A stretch of DNA of 22,391 bases from Lachnospiraceae bacterium UBA3863 (GCA_002392385.1 DGGX01000061.1:1-22391); one strand, 5' to 3'; numbered from the stretch's first letter, positions 7,051 to 14,669 are shown. Program-made: numbers and translations. Notes: generated by a model not told the origin, from the sequence alone.

Positions 7051-8880
7051 ATGAAGACCTGGCCCGCACTTTTCCGGCACAGAAGGCTGACTGATGGCCT
7101 CCGCAGGCTGCTTTCAAACGGACATGGCCGGCTGCTCCCGGGGAGACGCGGCCGGCTGCTTCCCGCTCTTCTGCTGTCTGTACTGGTCCCTTTCCTGCTC
7201 TGCAGCTGTGCGGATGAGGCCGCGTCACCGGCCGCCAAGGAGGACCCCATGAAAGACAAAACATGGTCCACTGCCGTCACTCTGCAGGACGAGTGGACGC
7301 CGGAGGCGGATGAAGGCGCCGGCGGCACCGGAGATGCTTCTCCAGCCGGGCTGACCCTTCCCGCTTCCGAGGCCGCTCCCGTGATGGTCGTCTTGGAAGA
7401 GAGGAAAGACAGTCTGGACGGCTACACCTCCTATGAGGGCGGCGTCGGCGCGGAGTACGCCTTCGCTTCGCTGGCGGAAGCGCCCGAGACATCCGTGGAA
7501 GATCCGGAGGCATCCGTGGAAGATCCGGAGGCAGCCGGGCAGCCACAGACTGCTCACGCAGTCATCGGTGCGGCGCTGGAAGAATTGAACGCACAGGTCG
7601 AGGACCATGTCCGCCGTGAGCTGGCGGAGGGGCCGGACCGGCACACCGCCTATCAGGCCGCCAAAAAGGAGACCACTTACATCTACCTGACCTCCTGGGT
7701 CAGCCCTCAGATCGCCCGCTGCGACACGCAGATGCTCAGCTATCTGCTGGAGACCTACCGCTATGACCGGGATTTTGAGACAGACTACTACGAGGTCCAC
7801 GGTGTCACGATCGATGCGCAGAACGGCCGCCGCCTGACCCTGACCGACATCTTCACCGACCTGGAACCTCTGCCGGCACTCGTATGGGACGCCCTTGAGA
7901 TCAACCGCCGCAGCGGTGCGGCCCGCTCCCAGAGAGAGGCAGAGATCGAACTGCTCCGCGCCGCCATCGAGGGAGGACGGGACGACGGGAGTTTTGCCTG
8001 GATGGTGTACCCGGAGGGACTCGAATTCCGCATCGTCCTGCGGACAGCAGGACAGCCGGGCAGTGCCGACGAGCGGCACCAGGAATTCTCAGCTTTCCTC
8101 CCCTTCAGCCTGTGCCGGGAGATCCTGCGGGAACAGCTCGATACCGTCCCCTATGACTATCTGAACTGGTACAGCCGCACAGATGTGAAACGGATCCTCA
8201 GCGCAGAGGTGCCGACCGGAATGGGCAGTAATCCCGGCACAGGAAGTGGCAGTTTGGAGCCGGCAGAGGCGCCTCACAAACCGTACACCTTCTACCTCGG
8301 CCAGGTGAACGGACAGACTTACCTCTACGGCTGTGATGACGCATATACGGATGTCTACCGTGTGGAGACTTCCGAAGCGGCGGACGACAGCCAGACTCCT
8401 GCCGCCTCCTTCACCCTGGTTGGCAGCACGCAGGGAGAATTCTACATGGTCAGATCCCACAACGCCTACACCATGCCGGACGTAAGGGCTCTGGACCTGC
8501 GCTGCACCATGGAGACAATCCAGGAGCTGTTCCTGGATGGCTCTGCCCGCCTGGGCGAGAGCGGTCTGCCGGTCATGAACGGCCTCTTCCGAATCCGGAA
8601 CAGCCAGCCGATCATGGGTAACGGCGAAGGCTTCGAGGCGGAGCTGTTTGCAGACGATGATGTCACGGAGAGCAACCTCGGGACGATCGCTCCCTACGCC
8701 TCCCTGGACCTCTGCCGTACGGACGGTGAAACCTTCCTGGACGCCTATGTCCGCGATGACATCCTCCCCGAGGGCACCATCTGCCGCCTCTACATCGGCG
8801 GCAGCGAGGAGACCGGCTGGACCGTCAACGGCAGGCCTATGGAAGAAGTGTTCGGGCATATAGGGTATTGGGAGGAGTGA
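7051..8880 (+). CDS. DUF3298-like secreted or lipid-anchored protein
   Basis: The ATG at 7051 follows AGGAGGT and gives 609 residues. The N-terminus is unusual: about 36 Arg-rich residues precede a hydrophobic core ending LLCSC, so Cys53 is a plausible but atypical lipidation site. A Glu/Pro/Ser spacer contains an exact 7-residue tandem duplication (separate entry). Around residues 245-370 the block EVHGVTIDAQNGRRLTLTDI, then WMVYPEGLEFRIVL and FLPFSLCREILREQLD, matches the DUF3298 layout (also in RsiV anti-sigma factors), in which a self-described calcium-free beta domain follows the LTLxDIF motif. The C-terminal 220 residues are beta-rich and not recognised. It is likely cell-surface; the function is unknown. 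A terminator lies 29 bp after the stop. Confidence 0.7.
   Translation: MKTWPALFRHRRLTDGLRRLLSNGHGRLLPGRRGRLLPALLLSVLVPFLLCSCADEAASPAAKEDPMKDKTWSTAVTLQDEWTPEADEGAGGTGDASPAGLTLPASEAAPVMVVLEERKDSLDGYTSYEGGVGAEYAFASLAEAPETSVEDPEASVEDPEAAGQPQTAHAVIGAALEELNAQVEDHVRRELAEGPDRHTAYQAAKKETTYIYLTSWVSPQIARCDTQMLSYLLETYRYDRDFETDYYEVHGVTIDAQNGRRLTLTDIFTDLEPLPALVWDALEINRRSGAARSQREAEIELLRAAIEGGRDDGSFAWMVYPEGLEFRIVLRTAGQPGSADERHQEFSAFLPFSLCREILREQLDTVPYDYLNWYSRTDVKRILSAEVPTGMGSNPGTGSGSLEPAEAPHKPYTFYLGQVNGQTYLYGCDDAYTDVYRVETSEAADDSQTPAASFTLVGSTQGEFYMVRSHNAYTMPDVRALDLRCTMETIQELFLDGSARLGESGLPVMNGLFRIRNSQPIMGNGEGFEAELFADDDVTESNLGTIAPYASLDLCRTDGETFLDAYVRDDILPEGTICRLYIGGSEETGWTVNGRPMEEVFGHIGYWEE
7490..7531 (+). repeat. 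Exact 21-bp tandem duplication inside the DUF3298-like gene
   Basis: The unit CATCCGTGGAAGATCCGGAG plus one G occurs at 7490-7510 and again at 7511-7531 without a mismatch. It encodes a repeated Ser-Val-Glu-Asp-Pro-Glu-Ala in the spacer behind the signal region. Being a multiple of three, copy-number change would lengthen or shorten the spacer without breaking the frame. Confidence 0.9.
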
Positions 8881-8908
8881 CGGAGAGTGTAGTCGTTGGC
8901 TTAAATAG

Positions 8909-8942
8909 CAAGCGGGCCGCAGGCAGCCCGCTTGTCTTGTTT
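8909..8942 (+). terminator. Rho-independent terminator of the DUF3298-like gene
   Basis: CAAGCGGGC (8909-8917) pairs with GCCCGCTTG (8926-8934) across an 8-nt loop and is followed by TCTTGTTTG. The T tract is interrupted but the stem is GC-rich and placed directly after the stop codon at 8880. Confidence 0.75.
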
Positions 8943-8945
8943 GAT

Positions 8946-9166
8946 GTGTTTCTACCTGTTTTTAACCTTTATACCTTGCCCTCTCACACAGGTATTTTGA
9001 CAGGTGGACTTCGCATGAAGCTTCTCTCGTGTTTCTGCCTGCAAATCTTGCCCTTTCTCGCAGGTGATTTTGCAAGTAATGCTCAAAAAAGCTTCTGTCG
9101 TGTTTCTACCTGCAAGTTTTGCCTTTCATAACAGGCGTTTTTCGCAGATAGAACCACAACAGAAGC
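8946..9166. repeat. Cluster of imperfect 70-83 bp direct repeats ending in a long inverted repeat
   Basis: The words GTGTTTCTACCTG, GTGTTTCTGCCTG and GTGTTTCTACCTG recur at 8946, 9029 and 9100, each followed by a similar TTGCC(C)TTTC segment and an ACAGG/GCAGG-plus-TTTT segment. AAGCTTCT precedes the second and third copies. The last unit is closed by an inverted copy: 9091-9113 matches the reverse complement of 9144-9166 at 20 of 23 positions, making a long hairpin with a 30-nt loop. No coding frame with a ribosome binding site fits. Together with bases to 9236 this is a gene-free stretch of about 350 bp between convergent genes. Confidence 0.65.
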
Positions 9167-9236
9167 AACATGAAAGCACGACACAAGCACATTAGAAGAT
9201 CAGCAGAACCCTGGCTCAGCCCCCTAAGCAGTCCTG

Positions 9237-9644
9237 TCAATAGCCGGCTCGGCCCTCACTGATCAGCACAAGTTCATTCTTGTTCTGTGTGGCCAGGGAT
9301 ATTCTGGCGCCTTCGGGGACGTTCCTAAGCATAACAGGGGAGGAGGTGCATTCTGCTGCCCAGTTCCCGTCTACCGCCAGGTAGTATGTGCGGTCCTGGG
9401 ACGGAGTGAAGCGACATTCCACGTCATTTCCGTGTCTCGACAGTTGCATGCCGCTGCGATGGTCCCGATACTGTCTGATCGCTGGAACGGCTTGGGACAG
9501 GGCCGCTGCCAGGAGGAAGTAGCCCGGCATACCGGGATAGTACAGGAACATGATAAGGCCGAGCCCCAGACAGCCGGCGGCTGCCGTGGCGAGCATGATA
9601 TATCTGGGCCTGGGAACCTGTGTGTCGGGAGACAGAGAGACCAT
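9237..9644 (-). CDS. Small membrane protein of unknown function, last gene of the CoA operon
   Basis: The 135-residue product starts at the ATG at 9644 behind GGAGAG. After a short polar start it has a hydrophobic hairpin at about 15-52 (YIMLATAAAGCLGLGLIMF and PGYFLLAAALSQAV), then a polar, probably beta-rich domain of about 80 residues carrying two Cys residues and Trp. No family is recognised. Its start lies 17 bp after the stop of the acyl-CoA dehydrogenase on the same strand, with its ribosome binding site in that gap, so it is very likely co-transcribed with the CoA operon. Whether it is functionally tied to that pathway is unknown. Confidence 0.7.
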   Translation of the reverse strand: MVSLSPDTQVPRPRYIMLATAAAGCLGLGLIMFLYYPGMPGYFLLAAALSQAVPAIRQYRDHRSGMQLSRHGNDVECRFTPSQDRTYYLAVDGNWAAECTSSPVMLRNVPEGARISLATQNKNELVLISEGRAGY

Positions 9645-9661
9645 GGTATCACTCTCCTTTT

Positions 9662-10834
9662 TTATTTTCTGACTTTCAAGGGATCCTTGCCGGCGAGCAT
9701 CTTCTGGAGGATCTGTCTCTGGATCTGGTTGGTGCCGTCGAAGATGGAGAAGATCTTGATGTCGCGCATGAGTTTTTCGACCGGGTATTCTCTCATGTAT
9801 CCGTAGCCGCCCAGCACCTGTACGGCATCCACGCAGACCTGCATGGCTGTCTCGGAAACGAAGATCTTGGTGGCGGAGCTGATCGTTCCCAGAGGAATGC
9901 CCTGGTCGATCATATCGATGCCGTAGTAGACCAGGGCGCGCATGGCATCCACTTTGGTCTGCATTTCAGCGATCAGGAAGCCAAGGCCCTGGTGGTCGAT
10001 GATTCGCTTGCCGAAGGTCCGGCGCTCTTTGGCGTATTTTACAGCGTAGTCCAGGGCTGCCTGTGCGATGCCGAGGGCGTTGATCATGCAGGTGACGCGG
10101 ACAGCGGCCAGCTCATCCATGGAGGCGCCGAAACCGTCTCCTTCCTTGCCAACAAGGTGGGAAGCAGGGATGCGGCAGTTGTCAAATACCAGTTCCGCTG
10201 TTTCTGACAGGCGGATGCCCATCTTGTCTTCATGCTTGCTTACGGTAAAACCGGGGTTCCCTCTCTCCACCATAAACATGCTGAAGCCGCCCCTGGGGCC
10301 CTTCTCCTTATCTGTGACGGCAACGACCATTACGTAATCGCAGATGGGTCCGTTGGTGATGAAGCACTTTGTGCCGTTGAGAACGTACTCATCCCCGTCT
10401 CTTACGGCTGTGGTGCGGATCGCCGCGGCATCAGATCCTGCGTTGGGCTCCGTCATGGCAAAAGCGCCGATGCAGTCACCTGCCAGGGTCCGGTCCAGCC
10501 ATTTCTGTTTCTCTGCTCTGGGAAGGTTAGTCCTCAGCAGGTTCTCGATCTTGCTGGCGCCCTCGAAGCTGAAGGAGAAGCCGGCGTCCACCTGGGCGAT
10601 CTCCTCCAGAATGATGCTCCTGGTCTTCACATCGAAGCCGAGGCCGCCGTATTCTTCCGGGATCTCCATCCCAAAATAGCCCGCTTCTGCCAGTTTCTTC
10701 AGAACGTCCATGGGGAACCTGCCCTCTCTGTCCAGCTGGGCACGTCTCTCCGGCGGAAGCTCTTTCTCCATGATCTTTCTCGCGTTATCGGCAAGCTCGC
10801 GCTGTTCCTGTGTTGCAAATGCGTAATGTACCAT
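9662..10834 (-). CDS. Acyl-CoA dehydrogenase family flavoprotein with Asp in place of catalytic Glu
   Basis: Starting at the ATG at 10834 (AGGAGG 7 nt upstream) gives 390 residues, standard for short-chain acyl-CoA dehydrogenases. These FAD enzymes interconvert acyl-CoA and trans-2-enoyl-CoA, passing electrons to electron-transfer flavoprotein; no etf gene lies here. Visible motifs are FAMTEPNAGSD (125-135, flavin and substrate binding), NGTKCFITNG (153-162), RRTFGK (271-276) and GGYGYMREYPVEKLMRD (342-358). The usual Y-E-G-T carrying the catalytic base reads FDGT (365-368), so Asp366 replaces Glu. The alternative Glu position used by isovaleryl- and long-chain enzymes is Val in AAVR (243-246). 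It could act as dehydrogenase or enoyl-CoA reductase. It is the fourth gene of the sigma-54 operon. Confidence 0.92.
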   Translation of the reverse strand: MVHYAFATQEQRELADNARKIMEKELPPERRAQLDREGRFPMDVLKKLAEAGYFGMEIPEEYGGLGFDVKTRSIILEEIAQVDAGFSFSFEGASKIENLLRTNLPRAEKQKWLDRTLAGDCIGAFAMTEPNAGSDAAAIRTTAVRDGDEYVLNGTKCFITNGPICDYVMVVAVTDKEKGPRGGFSMFMVERGNPGFTVSKHEDKMGIRLSETAELVFDNCRIPASHLVGKEGDGFGASMDELAAVRVTCMINALGIAQAALDYAVKYAKERRTFGKRIIDHQGLGFLIAEMQTKVDAMRALVYYGIDMIDQGIPLGTISSATKIFVSETAMQVCVDAVQVLGGYGYMREYPVEKLMRDIKIFSIFDGTNQIQRQILQKMLAGKDPLKVRK

Positions 10835-10862
10835 GCCAGGCCTCCTGTGTGGGTATTGTGAC

Positions 10863-10899
10863 TGCCGGCAGACAGGCATTTCGGATCCTGCTGCCGGCA
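10863..10899 (-). other. Strong intra-operon stem-loop between permease and dehydrogenase genes
   Basis: TGCCGGCAG (10863-10871) pairs with CTGCCGGCA (10891-10899), and the stem continues with CAGG (10873-10876) and CCTG (10887-10890) past a single unpaired A, leaving a 10-nt loop. There is no T run on the minus strand, so it is not a normal terminator. In the 99-bp gap between two co-directed genes it may stabilise one part of the mRNA or mark a processing site. Confidence 0.6.
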
Positions 10900-10933
10900 T
10901 CGTTATTCGTTATCTGCGGCGACATTTAAAGGT

Positions 10934-12235
10934 TTAGTGGAGTCCCATCACTGCCAGGAGCACCGCGACGATACCGGTCAGCATCGGGATGACTGTGCAG
11001 CAGATGAAGACAGGGAAGTAGGATTCCTTGTGGTTGGTCTTATACAGGGCATTCATGGAGATGATGCCGCCCGCGTGCGGCAGGGAATCCAGGCCGCCGG
11101 TACCGATGCAGAGCAGGCGATGGAAGTTGCCCATGTTGTAGCCCTTGGCTACGAAGGTCTCAAAGATCGGTGTGAAGGCAGGAAGGACTGTTGCCAGGGC
11201 ACTGGAGGCACTGCCCATGCAGAACGCCATGACATTGCCGGCTACGAAAGCGAGGATGTAAGGGTTGATGCTGGTGCTGGAGGCGAGGAAATCCACAGCC
11301 GTTCCATAGAAGGAGGTAGCGGAAACAACGCCGCCGATACCGGCCATGATGGCCAGGTTGATCATGGGCATGATAGCTTCTCTGGCGCCTTCGTCACAGA
11401 TCTTCAGCCACTCTCTGGGGCTGAATTTATTGAACTGCAGGGCGATAGCGATCAAGCAGCCGATGGTCATGGCGGTAGGAAGCTGCAGGCTGGTGAGGTT
11501 GAAGATCAGGACGACCGCGACGATAGGGATCAGACCGATGACCGGGTGAGGGAAGGTCTTTCTCTCTTCTTCGTTGTCTTCCGGAACTTCATCCCACGCC
11601 GCGAAGACTTTGCCTTCCTTCTGCCACTTCTTGGCCTGCCATTCGCCGTAGAGGCAGCAGAGAATGAACTGTCCGAGACCAGCGACGAGACCGGGGATCA
11701 GGCCGGCAGAGGCCGTGGTGCCGAGGAACTTCATGCACAGATAGTTGTGGTTAGTAGGTGCGAAGGGACCGGTCATGGCAAAAGTCCAGGAACCGCCGAG
11801 GATCATGCCCATGATGATGCCCTTGGAATAGTTGGCCTTGGAGCAGAGGACCATGGCGATGGGGAAGGCGATGATGAATCCCGCAAATGCCATGCCGCCG
11901 TAGGCCAGAACTGCGGAAATGATAATGATGGCGGTCGGAGCGTGCTGGTAGCCGACGGTGTCACCGATCCAGTAGGCCAGCGAGTAGGCTGCCTTGGTCT
12001 TCATCATGATCTTGCCGAAGATACTGGAGCAGATAAAGGTGAAGGCCACGCCGGCGACCATGTTGCCGAAGCCCTGAGCGAAATTGGTCAGGATGCCTTC
12101 CTGTCCGCTGATACCGGCCGTCACGCAGACGATCAGTGAGCAGATGGGGGCCATCAGGATCGGGGAATAGCCTTTGTAGGAAAAGTACATCAGGCAGATA
12201 ATAGCAACAAGAACACCTATTAATCCGATATTCAT
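10934..12235 (-). CDS. GntP-family carboxylate permease
   Basis: The 433-residue integral membrane protein has about 12 hydrophobic segments and no signal peptide. The C-terminal block GTGGLDSLPHAGGIISMNAL (380-399), followed by THKESY, is the hallmark of the GntP family, whose members carry gluconate, D-3-hydroxybutyrate and related hydroxy acids with protons. The start ATG at 12235 follows GGGAGAG. It lies 76 bp after the hydratase gene and 99 bp before the dehydrogenase gene. In this context it most likely imports, or exchanges, the acid that the CoA-transferase activates. A hydroxy acid would fit both the carrier family and the hydratase, but this is inference. Confidence 0.88.
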   Translation of the reverse strand: MNIGLIGVLVAIICLMYFSYKGYSPILMAPICSLIVCVTAGISGQEGILTNFAQGFGNMVAGVAFTFICSSIFGKIMMKTKAAYSLAYWIGDTVGYQHAPTAIIIISAVLAYGGMAFAGFIIAFPIAMVLCSKANYSKGIIMGMILGGSWTFAMTGPFAPTNHNYLCMKFLGTTASAGLIPGLVAGLGQFILCCLYGEWQAKKWQKEGKVFAAWDEVPEDNEEERKTFPHPVIGLIPIVAVVLIFNLTSLQLPTAMTIGCLIAIALQFNKFSPREWLKICDEGAREAIMPMINLAIMAGIGGVVSATSFYGTAVDFLASSTSINPYILAFVAGNVMAFCMGSASSALATVLPAFTPIFETFVAKGYNMGNFHRLLCIGTGGLDSLPHAGGIISMNALYKTNHKESYFPVFICCTVIPMLTGIVAVLLAVMGLH

Positions 12236-12311
12236 TTTTCTCTCCCTCTTATAATGAATATGTCTTCATACTACATGAATGAAGCAGATGCATGGGGCCG
12301 TTTTATACACA

Positions 12312-13205
12312 TCACCGGTACTCGAATACTCCCCTGTCAAGCACGGGCTTTCCGTCGTCCTTGTTCATCAGACGGAAGATCACGCGGCCTTCGGCCTCCT
12401 TCCAGGCGGCCAGTTCGATGTTGGTGCCGGGATAACACACATTGCGCATCTGGACGGCCATCCTGGTCATCCTCTCCGGCTCTCCGGGGATCACGGCATC
12501 AATCAGCATTCTGCAGGCAAAGCCGAAGGAACACAGTCCCTGCATAAAGGGCCTGTCAAATCCCTTGCCGCCGCCGGGCATCTCCGACTTGTCCACATGC
12601 CCGCGATTGGTATCGCCGGTCAGACGGTAGAGGAAATTCTGCACCTTGGAAATATAATCCTTGGTAAGGATGTCCGGTTCTCTGTCCCTGGGGATCTCCA
12701 CCTCCGGCCTGGGCATGGGCTTACCGCCGAATCCGCCGCCGTCAAAATAGAAGGTGCTGGAGCGGTTCTCACAGACCAGTATGCCCGATTCGTCATAGAT
12801 CGGCTGGCAGGTCTTCACGGCAATGCCCTTGCCCGCTCCCCTGTCATACACATCCGTGATCGTATCATTAAAGACCAGGGTCCCCTTGATCGGATCAATG
12901 GGCCTGTGCATGATCAGTTCATGTTCCATGTGAAGGCCTACTACCGGATGTCCCAGTTCTCTGGTCATCTGATCCGCCACCATGACAGAGGCCGGATAAG
13001 GCTGCGGGATCTGGGGGTATGTGTTCAAGGCATTCCAGTAGGGCACGACGCCGAAGGACGGCAAAGTCTTCATCCCCTTCTCATAGAAGTACATCGTGTC
13101 ATTTTCGTTGCCACCCACCGCCAGAGCGTAGAGAGCTGTATCTCTCCATGTATACTCCAGGCGGCGGTAACCGACTGACTGTCCGACAAGTTTCTCGAAA
13201 TCCAT
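12312..13205 (-). CDS. Hydratase-2-type (MaoC-like) 3-hydroxyacyl-CoA dehydratase
   Basis: The 297-residue product has the two-hot-dog layout of eukaryotic-type 2-enoyl-CoA hydratase 2 (the hydratase part of peroxisomal MFE-2). The N-terminal half shows YTWRDTALYALAVG (18-31) and KTLPSFGVVP (46-55). A GGGFGGKPMPRP linker (156-167) precedes the catalytic half, where YRLTGDTNRGHVD (193-205) carries the Asp198/His203 catalytic pair, and FMQGLCSFGF (220-229) and YPGTNIELAAW (258-268) follow. Relatives add water to trans-2-enoyl-CoA to give (R)-3-hydroxyacyl-CoA, reversibly. The residues N-R-G before His replace the common N-P-L or N-P-I, so chain length or stereochemistry may differ. It is second in the operon, 52 bp after the CoA-transferase stop; AGGAGGG lies upstream of its ATG. 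Confidence 0.9.
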   Translation of the reverse strand: MDFEKLVGQSVGYRRLEYTWRDTALYALAVGGNENDTMYFYEKGMKTLPSFGVVPYWNALNTYPQIPQPYPASVMVADQMTRELGHPVVGLHMEHELIMHRPIDPIKGTLVFNDTITDVYDRGAGKGIAVKTCQPIYDESGILVCENRSSTFYFDGGGFGGKPMPRPEVEIPRDREPDILTKDYISKVQNFLYRLTGDTNRGHVDKSEMPGGGKGFDRPFMQGLCSFGFACRMLIDAVIPGEPERMTRMAVQMRNVCYPGTNIELAAWKEAEGRVIFRLMNKDDGKPVLDRGVFEYR

Positions 13206-13257
13206 TCTGCTGGTTCACCCTCCTTTCTGCTCCCGACCGATCTTTGATCAGCGATTT

Positions 13258-14460
13258 TTAATACTGTGCCTGCGAGACAACGCCTCTCTCCAGCAATCCG
13301 TCGATCTCCTCCCGGGTGAAGCCTTTCTCCAGGAGGACCTCCACCGTATTCTCCGCCAGCCTGGGGGCCATTTTGTCATGGAGCAGATCAATACTGCCGA
13401 ATTTGATGGGGCCGACAGCTGTCTTGTAGGTCTTGCCCTTTGTATCCGTAAACTCCGTGATATATTTGTTGGCGATCGCCTGCTCGTCGCTGATCAGATC
13501 AATGGTCTTGCGGATGACACTGTAGGCGATGTCCAGCTTCTTCAGGATGGCTTCGATCTCTGCCAGTGTGAGTTTTCCGAATTCCTCGTCCAGGATCTTG
13601 ACGAGGGCTCGGGAACCCACCTCCGAATAGGCCTGTTCTTGACCGGAGAAACGGGGATCGTCGACCAGATCCGGACGGCCCAGCTCACTGACCAGGGCGT
13701 TGTAAGACTTCTCGTGGATCAGGACGGACAGCATGAACCATTTGTTGTCCTTGCTCCGGTAGGTATTGGAGAGGGGACGCGCGGGGCATTTCCTGGTCAG
13801 AGGTCTCTTGACCCCGTCCTGGATATCCTGGATCATTCCGCTCTGGGCATAGATGATAGAGGCGAGCAGGGAGGTGGTCACCTTCTCTCCCACGCCGGTC
13901 ATCTGCTTCTGGAGCAGCGCCGCACAGATACCGCCCGCCAGGATGGCCGCTGTCTGCATGTCACCGAAGCCAAACGGCGCGTTCAGGATCGCGTCGCTCT
14001 CCGAATCCGCCCAGTCGACCAGTCCGCCGCCGCGGGCCCAGTAGGCTACCAGATCGAATCCGGGCGCATCCGCATCGGGGCCGTAATCACCGTAACCATT
14101 GACCTGAGCCCACACAAGTCCCGGAAACAGGGGATGCAGCGATTCATAGTCCAGACCCAGATGTCTCAGTGCCTTGGTCCTGTAACTGCTGACAAAAACA
14201 TCCGCGTCTGCCAGGAGTCTGTGCATGACCTTGATACCTTCCGGATTCTTCATATCCAGAGTCAGGTCTCTCTTGTTCTTGTTGCACATCTGCCATCTGG
14301 CGGTGACCAGGTCCGGCGCGAAGTCTCTGCCGCCTTCTCCCTTGAGCGGTTCCACATGGATGACGTCGGCTCCCCAGTCGGCGAGCAGTCTGGAAGCAAC
14401 AGGTCCTGCGGCAAATAGTGTGAAGTCAATGACCTTTACTCCCTTCAAAGGTTGATTCAT
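13258..14460 (-). CDS. Class III (CaiB/BaiF, FldA-like) CoA-transferase
   Basis: Starting at the ATG at 14460 behind a GGAGGGAAGGA tract gives 400 residues; a frame reaching 14529 overlaps the promoter and is rejected. Family III CoA-transferases move CoA between carboxylates through an aspartyl mixed anhydride; Asp167 in FGFGDMQTA is the expected nucleophile. Blocks such as SYRTKALRHLGLDYESL (91-107), QVNGYGDYGPDADAPGFD (119-136) and the C-terminal AENTVEVLLEKGF resemble FldA/HadA, the transferases for aryl-lactate and 2-hydroxyisocaproate in amino-acid-fermenting clostridia, more than CaiB. No 2-hydroxyacyl-CoA dehydratase subunits are present; the partner is a 3-hydroxyacyl hydratase instead. 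It is the first gene of the operon, 42 nt from the predicted start of transcription. Confidence 0.92.
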   Translation of the reverse strand: MNQPLKGVKVIDFTLFAAGPVASRLLADWGADVIHVEPLKGEGGRDFAPDLVTARWQMCNKNKRDLTLDMKNPEGIKVMHRLLADADVFVSSYRTKALRHLGLDYESLHPLFPGLVWAQVNGYGDYGPDADAPGFDLVAYWARGGGLVDWADSESDAILNAPFGFGDMQTAAILAGGICAALLQKQMTGVGEKVTTSLLASIIYAQSGMIQDIQDGVKRPLTRKCPARPLSNTYRSKDNKWFMLSVLIHEKSYNALVSELGRPDLVDDPRFSGQEQAYSEVGSRALVKILDEEFGKLTLAEIEAILKKLDIAYSVIRKTIDLISDEQAIANKYITEFTDTKGKTYKTAVGPIKFGSIDLLHDKMAPRLAENTVEVLLEKGFTREEIDGLLERGVVSQAQY

Positions 14461-14511
14461 AGATTCCTTCCCTCCTCTCTGAAGATGTTGATCACTCTTG
14501 TCTTCCCTTTT

Positions 14512-14529
14512 GAGCAACTCGAGTGCCAA
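14512..14529 (-). promoter_or_regulatory. Sigma-54 (-24/-12) promoter of the CoA operon
   Basis: The minus strand reads TTGGCACTCGAGTTGCTC. The -24 element TGGCAC and the -12 element TTGCT are separated by the canonical 5 bp, with the invariant GG (14527-14526) and GC (14515-14514) exactly 12 bp apart. Transcription would start near 14502, about 42 nt before the CoA-transferase ATG at 14460. The neighbouring gene encodes a sigma-54 activator. Confidence 0.88.
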
Positions 14530-14617
14530 TTTTTTTCAGACCTCTCTGAGGGCCGAAAAGGTCTTGATCCGGTTCATTTGGACCCTAAAGGGCATCGGAG
14601 ATATCTCTGGTTTTAGA

Positions 14618-14663
14618 TAAAAATAAAAAAAACGGAGTCAGGGCTCCCACGCCGACTCCGTTT
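14618..14663 (-). terminator. Rho-independent terminator of the sigma-54 activator gene
   Basis: On the minus strand AAACGGAGTC (14663-14654) pairs with GACTCCGTTT (14639-14630) across a 14-nt loop, and the stem runs into a long T-rich tract (TTTTTTTATTTTT, about 14630-14618). It lies about 80 bp after the activator's stop at 14742 and upstream of the CoA operon promoter, so the regulator and the operon are separate transcripts. Confidence 0.85.
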
Positions 14664-14669
14664 CAGTCC

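Noticed and set aside
6366..7328. Minus-strand ORF of 320 codons across the TM1266 gene and the divergent intergenic region
   Set aside because: Low-complexity Arg/Ser-rich product in another frame than the recognised gene; no SD.
8946..9166. CRISPR array
   Set aside because: Only three imperfect units of unequal spacing with degenerate internal sequence; no constant repeat with unique spacers and no cas genes.
10937..12139. Plus-strand ORF of 400 codons
   Set aside because: Antisense shadow of the GntP permease; the composition (His/Asp/Gly-rich) is typical of complement readings of hydrophobic codons.
13378..14418. Plus-strand ORF of 346 codons
   Set aside because: Antisense shadow of the class III CoA-transferase, with no SD or family signature.
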